Source: Petrolisthes cinctipes (lineage: Eukaryota > Arthropoda > Malacostraca > Decapoda > Porcellanidae). Taken from it: a stretch of DNA of 64,000 nt. Location of the stretch: assembly GCA_033782935.1 (NCBI GenBank), contig JAWQEG010001306.1, positions 1-64,000 on the forward strand. Direction: 5' to 3'. Position 1 is the stretch's first letter. Every line of letters starts with the position of its first letter. The notes beneath the pieces were generated by a model. The model saw nothing but the letters and a program-made list of their open reading frames with translations. It was not told the origin of the DNA and did no database searches. Below are positions 49,701 to 61,020 of this stretch, one piece after another. The position numbers were made by a program, and so were the translations under genes.

Positions 49701-50269
49701 AATTCAGGCCCAAAACACCCGAAAATTCGATATTTAGGGGTCCCAGAAGCGATCTGTATATGCCTACTCCTTGTTAGAGTATTTTCAAAATACTGGCCAA
49801 AAACATACTAAAAATCGATCTTTTAGGTGTCCAAAAGTCGATATGTGCATGCATCTTCTGAACCCCTTTATATCTCAAATTCTGGCCCTAAACACCCGAA
49901 AATTCGATATTTTGGGGTCCCAGAAGCGATCTGTACATGCCTACTCCGTGTTAGAGTATTTTCAAATTACAGGCACAAAACATGTTCAAAATCGATGTTT
50001 TAGGTCCCAAAAAGTCGATATGTGCATGCATCTTTAATACCCGTTTCTATCTCAAATTCAGGCTCAAAACACCCGAAAATTCGATATTTAGGGGTCCCAG
50101 AAGCGATCTGTACATGCCTACTCAGTGCTAAAATATTTTCAAAATATAGGCTCAAAACATGCTAAAAATCGATAATTTTAGGTGCGTAAAGGCAAGATCT
50201 CAAATTCAGGCCCAAAACACCCGAAAATTCGATATTTAGGGGTCCCAGAAGCGATCTGTATATGCCTAC

Positions 50270-51010
50270 TCCTTGTTATAGTATTTTCAAAATACTGGCC
50301 AAAAACATACTAAAAATCGATCTTTTAGGTGTCCAAAAGTCGATATGTGCATGCATCTTCTGTACCCGTTTATATCTCAAATATAACCGTTTATATCTCA
50401 AATTCAGGCTCAAAACACCCGAAAATTCGATATTTTGGGGTCCCAGAAGCGATCTGTACATGCCTACTCCGTGTTAGAGTATTTTCAAAATACAGGCCCA
50501 AAACATGCTGAAAATCGATATTTTAGATGCCCAAAGTCAATATGTTCATGTATCTTCTGTACCCGTTTATATCTCAAATTCAGGCTCAGAACACCCGAAA
50601 ATTCAATATTTTGGGGTCCCAGAAGCAATCTGTACATGCCTACTCCTAGTTAGAGTATTTTCAAAATACAGGCCAAAAACATACTGAAAATCGATCTTTT
50701 AGGTGCCCAAAAGTCGATATGTGCATGCATCTTCTGTACCCGTTTATATCTCAAATATAACCGTTTATATCTCAAATTCAGGCTCAAAACACCCGAAAAT
50801 TCGATATTTTGGGGTCCCAGAAGCGATCTGTACATGCCTACTCCGTGTTAGAGTATTTTCAAAATACAGGCACAAAAAATGCTGAAAATCGATATTTTAG
50901 ATGCCCAAAGTCAATATGTTCATGTATCTTCTGTACCCGTTTATATCTCAAATTCAGGCTCAGAACACCCGAAAATTCAATATTTTGGGGTCCCAGAAGC
51001 AATCTGTACA
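50270..51010. repeat. Local 374-bp tandem duplication
   Basis: The segment starting at 50276 recurs at 50650, covering two monomers with the CCGTTTATATCTCAAATATAA step. It is absent from the corresponding place near 45.8-46.1 kb, so it arose after the 4,512-bp duplication or was lost there. Confidence 0.75.
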
Positions 51011-51240
51011 TGCCTACTCAGTGCTAGAATATTTTCAAAATATAGGCTAAAAACATGCAAAAAATCGATATTTTAAGTGCCAAAAAGTCGATATCTTAAA
51101 TTCAGTCCCAAAACACCAGAAAATTCAATATTTGGGGGTCCCAGAAGCGATCTGTACATGCCTACTCCTAGTTAGAGTATTTTCAAAATACAGGCCAAAA
51201 ACATACTGAAAATCGATCTTTTAGGTGCCCAAAAGTCGAT

Positions 51241-54200
51241 ATGTGCATGCATCTTCTGTACCCGTTTATATCTCAAATTCTGGCCCTAAACAGCCGAAAA
51301 TTCGATATTTTGGGGTCCCAGAAGCGATCTGTACATGCCTACTCCGTGTTAGAGAATTTTCAAAATTCAGGCCCAAAACATGCTGAAAATCGATATTTTT
51401 GGTGCCCAAAGTCAATATGTGTATGCATCTTCTGTACTCGTCTATATCTCAAATTCAGGCTCAAAACACCCGAAAATTCGATATTTTGGGGTCCCAGAAG
51501 CGATCTGTACATGCCTACTCAGTGCTAGAATATTTTCAAAATATAGGCTCAAAACATGCTAAAAATCGATATTTTAGGTGCGTAAAGGCGATATCTCAAA
51601 TTCAGGCCCAAAACACCCGAAAATTCGATATTTTGGGGTCCCAGAAGCGATCTGTACATGCCTACTCAGTGCTAGAATATTTTCAAAATATAGGCTAAAA
51701 ACATGCTAAAAATCTATATTTTAGGTTCGTTAAGGCGATATCTCAAATTCAAGCCCAAAACACCCGAAAATTCGATATTTTGGGGTCCCAGAAGCGATCT
51801 GTAGAAGCCTACTCAGTGCTAGAATGTTTTCAAAATATAGGCTCAAAACATGCTCAAAATCAATATTTTAGGTGCCCAAAAGTGGATATGTGCATTCATC
51901 TTCAGTACCCGTTTATATCTTAAATTCTGGCCCTAAACACCCGAAAATTCGATCTTTTGGGGTCCCAGAAGCGATCTGTACATGCCTACTCAGTGCTAGA
52001 ATGTTTTCAAAACATAGGCTCAAAACATGCTCAAAATCAATATTTTAGGTGCCCAAAAGTCGATATGTGCATGTATCTTCTGTACCGGTTTATATCTCAA
52101 ATTCAGGCTCAAAACACCCGAAAATTCAATATTTTGGGATCCCAGAAGCAATCTGTACATGCCTTCTCAGTGCTAGTATTTTTTTTTAAATATAGGCTAA
52201 AAACATGCTAAAAATCGATATTTTAGGTGCCAAAAAGTGGATATCTCAAATTAAGGCCCAAAACACCCGAAAATTCAATATTTAGGGGTCCCAGAAGCGA
52301 TCTGTACATGCCTACTCCGTGTTAGAGTATTTTCAAAATACAGGCCAAAAACATGTTCAAAATCGATGTTTTAGGTGCCAAAAAGTCGATATGTGAATGA
52401 ATCTTCAATACCCGTTTATATCTCAAATTAAGGCTCAAAACACCCAAAAATTCGATATTTTGGGGTCCCAGAAGCGATCTGTACATGCCTACTCAATGCT
52501 AGAATATTTTCAAAATATCGGCTCAAAACATGCTAAAAATCGATATTTTAGGTGCGTAAAGGCGATATCTCAAATTCAGGCACAAAACACCCGAAAATTC
52601 GATATTTTGGGGTCCCAGAAGCGATCTGTACATGCCTACTCCGTGTTCGAGTATTTTCAAAATACGGGCACAAAACATGCTCAAAATCGATGTTTTAGGT
52701 GACAAAAAGTCGATATGTGCATGCATCTTTAATACCCGTTTCTATCTCAAATTCAGGCTCAAAACACCCGAAAATTCGATATTTAGGGGTCCCAGAAGCG
52801 ATCTGTACATGCCTACTCAGTGCTAAAATATTTTCAAAATATAGGCTCAAAACATGCTAAAAATCGATATTTTTAGGTGCGTAAAGGCGATATCTCAAAC
52901 TCAGGCCCAAAACACCCGAAAATTCGATATTTAGGGGTCCCAGAAGCGATCTGTATATGCCTACTCCTTGTTAGAGTATTTTCAAAATACTGGCCAAAAA
53001 CATACTAAAAATCGATCTTTTAGGTGTCCAAAAGTCGATATGTGCATGCATCTTCTGTACCCGTTTATATCTCAAATATAACCGTTTATATCTCAAATTC
53101 AGGCTCAAAACACCCGAAAATTCGATATTTTGGGGTCCCAGAAGCGATCTGTACATGCCTACTCCGTGTTAGAGTATTTTCAAAATACAGGCCCAAAACA
53201 TGCTCAAAATCGATATTTTAGATGCCCAAAGTCAATATGTGCATGTATCTTCTGTACCCGTTTATATCTCAAATTCACGCTCAGAACACCCGAAAATTCA
53301 ATATTTTGGGGTCCCAGAAGCAATCTGTACATGCCTACTCAGTGCTAGAATAATTTCAAAATATAGGCTAAAAACATGCTAAAAATCGATATTTTAAGTG
53401 CCAAAAAGTCGATATCTCAAATTCAGTCCCAAAACACCCGAAAATTCAATATTTATGGGTCCCACAAGCGATCTGTACATGCCTACTCCGTGTTAGAGTA
53501 TTTTCAAAATACAGGCCAAAAACATACTGAAAATCGATCTTTTAGGTGCCCAAAAGTCGATATGTGCATGCATCTTCTGTACCCGTTTATATCTCAAATT
53601 CTGGCCCTAAACAGCCGAAAATTCGATATTTTGGGGTCCTAGAAGCGATCTGTACATGCCTACTCCGTGTTAGAGAATTTTCAAAATTCAGGCCCAAAAC
53701 ATGCTGAAAATCGATATTTTTGGTGCCCAAAGTCAATATGTGTATGCATCTTCTGTACTCGTCTATATCTCAAATTCAGGCTCAAAACACCCGAAAATTC
53801 GATATTTTGGGGTCCCAGAAGCGATCTGTACATGCCTACTCAGTGCTAGAATATTTTCAAAATATAGGCTCAAAACATGCTAAAAATCGATATTTTAGGT
53901 GCGTAATGGCGATATCTCAAATTCAGGCCCAAAACACCCGAAAATTCGATATTTTGGGGTCCCAGAAGCGATCTGTACATGCCTACTCAGTGCTAGAATA
54001 TTTTCAAAATATAGGCTCAAAACATGCCAAAAATCGATATTTTAGGTTCGTTAAGGCGATATCTCAAATTCAGGCCCAAAACACCCGAAAATTCGATATT
54101 TTGGGGTCCCAGAAGCGATCTGTAGAAGCCTACTAAGTGCTAGAATGTTTTCAAAATATAGGCTCAAAACATGCTCAAAATCAATATTTTAGGTGCCCAA

Positions 54201-57200
54201 AAGTGGATATGTGCATTCATCTTCAGTACCCGTTTATATCTTAAATTCTGGCCCTAAACACCCGAAAATTCGATCTTTTGGGGTCCCAGAAGCGATCTTT
54301 ACATGCCTACTCAGTGCTAGAATGTTTTCAAAATATAGGCTCAAAACATGCTCAAAATCAATATTTTAGGTGCCCAAAAGTCGATATGTGCATGTATCTT
54401 CTGTACCGGTTTATATCTCAAATTCAGGCTCAAAACACCCGAAAATTCAATATTTTGGGATCCCAGAAGCAATCTGTACATGCCTTCTCAGTGCTAGTAT
54501 TTTTTTTAAAATATAGGCTAAAAACATGCTAAAAATCGATATTTTAGGTGCCAAAAAGTGGATATCTCAAATTAAGGCCCAAAACACCCGAAAATTCAAT
54601 ATTTAGGGGTCCCAGAAGCGATCTGTACATGCCTACTCCGTGTTAGAGTATTTTCAAAATACAGGCCCAAAACATGCTCAAAATCGATGTTTTAGGTGCC
54701 AAAAAGTCGATATGTGAATGCATCTTCAATATCCGTTTATATCTCAAATTCATTCTCAAAACACCCAAAAATTCGATATTTTGGGGTCCCAGAAGCGATC
54801 TGTACTTGCCTACTCAATGCTAGAATATTTTCAAAATATAGGCTCAAAACATGCTAAAAATCGATATTTTAGGTGCGTAAAGGCGATATCTCAAATTCAG
54901 GCACAAAACACCCGAAAATTCGATATTTAGGGGTCCCAGAAGCGATCTGTACATGCCTACTCCGTGTTCGAGTATTTTCAAAATACAGGCACAAAACATA
55001 CTAAAAATCGATCTTTTAGGTGTCCAAAAGTCGATATGTGCATGCATCTTCTGTACCCGTTTATATCTCAAATATAACCTTTTATATCTCAAATTCAGGC
55101 TCAAAACACCCGAAAATTCGATATTTTGGGGTCCCAGAAGCGATCTGTACATGCCTACTCCGTGTTAGAGTATTTTCAAAATACAGGCCCAAAACATGCT
55201 TAAAATCGATATTTTAGATGCCCAAAGTCAATATGTGCATGTATCTTCTGTACCCGTTTATATCTCAAATTCAGGCTCAGAACACCCGAAAATTCAATAT
55301 CTTGGGGTCCCAGAAGCAATCTGTACATGCCTACTCAGTGCTAGAATATTTTCAAAATATAGGCTCAAAACATGCTAAAAATCGATATTTTAAGTGCCAA
55401 AAAGTTGATATCTCAAATTCAGTCCCAAAACACCCGAAAATTCAATATTTAGGGGTCCCAGAAGCGATCTGTACATGCCTACTCCGTGTTAGAGTATTTT
55501 CAAAATACAGGCCAAAAACATACTGAAAATCGATCTTTTAGGTGCCCAAAGTCAATATGTGTATGCATCATCTATACTCGTTTATATCTCAAATTCAAGC
55601 TCAAAACACCCGAAAAATCGATATTTTGGGGTCCCAGAAGCAATCTGTACATGCCTAATCACTGCTAGAATATTTTCAAAATATAGGCTAAAAACATGCT
55701 AAAAATCGATTTTTTAGGTGCCAAAAAGTGGATATCTCATATTAAGGCCCAAGACACCCGAAAATTCAATATTTAGAGGTCCCAGAAGCGATCTCTACAT
55801 GCCTACTCCGTGTTAGAGTATTTTCAAAATACAGTCCAAAAGCATACTGAAAATCGATCTTTTAGGTGCCCAAAAGTCGATATGTGCATGCATCTTCTGT
55901 ACCCGTTTATATCTCAAATTCTGGCCCTAAACACCCGAAAATTCGATATTTTTGGGTCCCAGAAGCGATCTGTACATGCCTACTCCGTGTTAGAGAATTT
56001 TCAAAATTCAGGCCCAAAACATGTTGAAAATCGATATTTTTGGTGCCCAAAGTCAATATGTGTATGCATCTTCTATACTCGTTTATATCTCAAATTCAAG
56101 CTCAAAACACCCGAAAAATCGATATTTTGGGGTCCCAGAAGCAATCTGTACATGCCTACTCAGTGCTAGAATATTTTCAAAATATAGGCTCAAAACATGC
56201 TAAAAATCGATATTTTAGGTGCGTAAAGGCGATATCTCAAATTCAGGCCCAAAACACCCGAAAATTCGATATTTTGGGGTCCCAGAAGCGATCTGTACAT
56301 GCCTACTCAGTGCTAGAATATTTTCAAAATATAGGCTCAAAACATGCTAAAAATCGATATTTTAGGTTCGTTAAGGCGATATCTCAAATTCAGGCCCAAA
56401 ACACCCGAAAATTCGATATTTTTGGGTCCCAGAAGCGATCTGTAGAAGCCTACTCAGTGCTAGAATGTTTTCAAAATATAGGCTCAAAACATGCTCAAAA
56501 TCAATATTTTAGGTGCCCAAAAGTGGATATGTGCATTCATCTTCAGTACCCGTTTATATCTTAAATTCTGGCCCTAAACACCCGAAAATTCGATCTTTTG
56601 GGGTCCCAGAAGCGATCTTTACATGCCTACTCAGTGCTAGAATGTTTTCAAAATATGGGCTCAAAACATGCTCAAAATCAATATTTTAGGTGCCCAAAAG
56701 TCGATATGTGCATGTATCTTCTGTACCGGTTTATATCTCAAATTCAGGCTCAAAACACCCGAAAATACAATATTTTGGGATCCCAGAAGCAATCTGTACA
56801 TGCCTTCTCAGTGCTAGTATTTTTTTTAAAATATAGGCTAAAAACATGCTAAAAATCGATATTTTAGGTGCCAAAAAGTGGATATCTCAAATTAAGGCCC
56901 AAAACACCCGAAAATTCAATATTTAGGGGTCCCAGAAGCGATCTGTACATGCCTACTCCGTGTTAGAGTATTTTCAAAATACAGGCCCAAAACATGCTCA
57001 AAATCGATGTTTTAGGTGCCAAAAAGTCGATATGTGAATGCATCTTCAATATCCGTTTATATCTCAAATTCATTCTCAAAACACCCAAAAATTCGATATT
57101 TTGGGGTCCCAGAAGCGATCTGTACATGCCTACTCAATGCTAGAATATTTTCAAAATATAGGCTCAAAACATGCTAAAAATCGATATTTTAGGTGCGTAA

Positions 57201-60200
57201 AGGCGATATCTCAAATTCAGGCACAAAACACCCGAAAATTCGATATTTAGGGGTCCCAGAAGCGATCTGTACATGCCTACTCCGTGTTCGAGTATTTTCA
57301 AAATACAGGCACAAAACATACTAAAAATCGATCTTTTAGGTGTCCAAAAGTCGATATGTGCATGCATCTTCTGTACCCGTTTATATCTCAAATATAACCG
57401 TTTATATCTCAAATTCAGGCTCAAAACACCCGAAAATTCGATATTTTGGGGTCCCAGAAGCGATCTGTACATGCCTACTCCGTGTTAGAGTATTTTCAAA
57501 ATACAGGCCAAAAACATGCTTAAAATCGATATTTTAGATGCCCAAAGTCAATATGTGCATGTATCTTCTGTACCCGTTTATATCTCAAATTCAGGCTCAG
57601 AACACCCGAAAATTCAATATTTTGGGGTCCCAGAAGCAATCTGTACATGCCTACTCAGTGCTAGAATATTTTCAAAATATAGGCTCAAAACATGCTAAAA
57701 ATCGATATTTTAAGTGCCAAAAAGTTGATATCTCAAATTCAGTCCCAAAACACCCGAAAATTCAATATTTAGGGGTCCCAGAAGCGATCTGTACATGCCT
57801 ACTCCGTGTTAGAGTATTTTCAAAATACAGGCCAAAAACATACTGAAAATCGATCTTTTAGGTGCCCAAAGTCAATATGTGTATGCATCATCTATACTCG
57901 TTTATATCTCAAATTCAAGCTCAAAACACCCGAAAAATCGATATTTTGGGGTCCCAGAAGCAATCTGTACATGCCTAATCACTGCTAGAATATTTTCAAA
58001 ATATAGGCTAAAAACATGCTAAAAATCGATTTTTTAGGTGCCAAAAAGTGGATATCTCATATTAAGGCCCAAGACACCCGAAAATTCAATATTTAGAGGT
58101 CCCAGAAGCGATCTGTACATGCCTACTCCGTGTTCGAGTATTTTCAAAATACAGTCCAAAAACATACTGAAAATCGATCTTTTAGGTGCCCAAAAGTCGA
58201 TATGTGCATGCATCTTCTGTACCCGTTTATATCTCAAATTCTGGCCCTAAACACCCGAAAATTCGATATTTTTGGGTCCCAGAAGCGATCTGTACATGCC
58301 TACTCCGTGTTAGAGAATTTTCAAAATTCAGGCCCAAAACATGCTGAAAATCGATATTTTTGGTGCCCAAAGTCAATATGTGTATGCATCTTCTGTACTC
58401 GTCTATATCTCAAATTCAGGCTCAAAACACCCGAAAATTCGATATTTTGGGGTCCCAGAAGCGATCTGTACATGCCTACTCAGTGCTAGAATATTTTCAA
58501 AATATTGGCTCAAAACATGCTAAAAATCGATATTTTAGGTGCGTAAAGGCGATATCTCAAATTCAGGCCCAAAACACCCGAAAATTCGATATTTTGGGGT
58601 CCCAGAAGCGATCTGAACATGCCTACTCCGTGTTAGAGTATTTTCAAAATACAGGCCCAAAACATGCTCAAAATCGATGTTTTAGGTGCCCAAAAGTCGA
58701 TATGTGCATGCATCTTCTGTACCCGTTTATATCTCAAATTCTGGCCCTAAACAGCCGAAAATTCGATATTTTGGGGTCCCAGAAGCGATCTGTACATGCC
58801 TACTCCGTGTTAGAGAATTTTCAAAATTCAGGCCCAAAACATGCTGAAAATCGATATTTTTGGTGCCCAAAGTCAATATGTGTATGCATCTTCTGTACTC
58901 GTCTATATCTCAAATTCAGGCTGAAAACACCCGAAAATTCGATATTTTGGGGTCCCAGAAGCGATCTGTACATGCCTACTCAGTGCTAGAATATTTTCAA
59001 AGTATAGGCTCAAAACATGCTAAAAATCGATATTTTAGGTGCGTAAAGGCGATATCTCAAATTCAGGCCCAAAACACCCGAAAATTCGATATTTTGGGGT
59101 CCCAGAAGCGATCTGTACATGCCTACTCAGTGCTAGAATATTTTCAAAATATAGGCTAAAAACATGCTAAAAATCGATATTTTAGGTTCGTTAAGGCGAT
59201 ATCTCAAATTCAGGCCCAAAACACCCGAAAATTCGATATTTTGGGGTCCCAGAAGCGATCTGTAGAAGCCTACTCAGTTCTAGAATGTTTTCAAAATATA
59301 GGCTCAAAACATGCTCAAAATCAATATTTTAGGTGCCCAAAAGTGGATATGTGCATTCATCTTCAGTACCCGTTTATATCTTAAATTCTGGCCCTAAACA
59401 CCCGAAAATTCGATCTTTTGGGGTCCCAGAAGCGATCTGTACATGCCTACTCAGTGCTAGAATGTTTTCAAAATATAGGCTCAAAACATGCTCAAAATCA
59501 ATATTTTAGGTGCCCAAAAGTCGATATGTGCATGTATCTTCTGTACCGGTTTATATCTCAAATTCAGGCTCAAAACACCCGAAAATTCAATATTTTGGGA
59601 TCCCAGAAGCAATCTGTACATGCCTTCTCAGTGCTAGTATTTTTTTTTAAATATAGGATAAAAACATGCTAAAAATCGATATTTTAGGTGCCAAAAAGTG
59701 GATATCTCAAATTAAGGCCCAAAACACCCTAAAATTCAATATTTAGGGGTCCCAGAAGCGATCTGTACATGCCTACTCCGTGTTAGAGTATTTTCAAAAT
59801 ACAGGCCCAAAACATGCTCAAAATCGATGTTTTAGGTGCCAAAAAGTCGATATGTGAATGCATCTTCAATACCCGTTTATATCTCAAATTCAGGCTCAAA
59901 ACACCCCAAAATTCGATATTTTGGGGTCCCAGAAGCGATCTGTACATGCCTACTCAATGCTAGAATATTTTCAAAATATAGGCTCAAAACATGCTAAAAA
60001 TCGATATTTTTAGGTGCGTAAAGGCGATATCTCAAATTCAGGCCCAAAACACCCGAAAATTCGATATTTAGGGGTCCCAGAAGCGATCTGTATATGCCTA
60101 CTCCTTGTTAGAGTATTTTCAAAATACTGGCCAAAAACATACTAAAAATCGATCTTTTAGGTGTCCAAAAGTCGATATGTGCATGCATCTTCTGTACCCG

Positions 60201-61020
60201 TTTATATCTCAAATATAACCGTTTATATCTCAAATTCAGGCTCAAAATACCCGAAAATTCGATATTTTGGGGTCCCAGAAGCGATCTGTACAAGCCTACT
60301 CCGTGTTAGAGTATTTTCAAAATACAGGCCCAAAACATGCTTAAAATCGATATTTTAGATGCCCAAAGTCAATATGTGCATGTATCTTCTGTACCCGTTT
60401 ATATCTCAAATTCAGGCTCAGAACACCCGAAAATTCAATATTTTGGGGTCCCAGAGGCAATCTGTACATGCCTACTCAGTGCTAGAATATTTTCAAAATA
60501 TAGGCTCAAAACATGCTAAAAATCAATATTTTAAGTGCCAAAAAGTTGATATCTCAAATTCAGTCCCAAAACACCCGAAAATTCAATATTTAGGGGTCCC
60601 AGAAGCGATCTGTACATGCCTACTCCGTGTTAGAGTATTTTCAAAATACAGGCCAAAAACATACTGAAAATCGATCTTTTAGGTGCCCAAAGTCAATATG
60701 TGTATGCATCATCTATACTCGTTTATATCTCAAATTCAAGCTCAAAACACCCGAAAAATCGATATTTTGGGGTCCCAGAAGCAATCTGTACATGCCTAAT
60801 CACTGCTAGAATATTTTCAAAATATAGGCTAAAAACATGCTAAAAATCGATTTTTTAGGTGCCAAAAAGTGGATATCTCAAATAAAGGCCCAAGACACCC
60901 GAAAATTCAATATTTAGAGGTCACAGAAGCGATCTCTACATGCCTACTCCGTGTTAGAGTATTTTCAAAATACAGGCCCAAAACATGCTCAAAATCGATG
61001 TTTTAGGTGCCAAAAAGTCG
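51241..61020. repeat. Higher-order repeat C, period about 2,320 bp, four units
   Basis: Landmarks at 51241, 53562, 55882 and 58202 are spaced 2,321, 2,320 and 2,320 bp. A second landmark series (51957, 54278, 56598, 59418) gives 2,321, 2,320 and 2,820; the last is longer because of the 500-bp duplication at about 58.2-59.2 kb. Units differ by scattered single bases and by T-run length (about 52185, 54500, 56820, 59645). Confidence 0.85.
58200..59200. repeat. 500-bp tandem duplication within unit 4
   Basis: A landmark at 58360 recurs at 58860, and about three monomers are repeated. It explains why the fourth unit of repeat C is 2,820 bp. Confidence 0.75.

Larger units (their letters stand above)
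44110..51010. repeat. Higher-order repeat B with 4,512-bp period
   Basis: Landmarks at 44110, 44506, 44664, 45259 and 45764 recur exactly 4,512 bp later at 48622, 49018, 49176, 49771 and 50276. New monomer types appear here: half B reading GGTGCGTAAAGGCG, half A reading TTTAGGGGTCCC, and a variant with an extra CCGTTTATATCTCAAATATAA step. Confidence 0.85.
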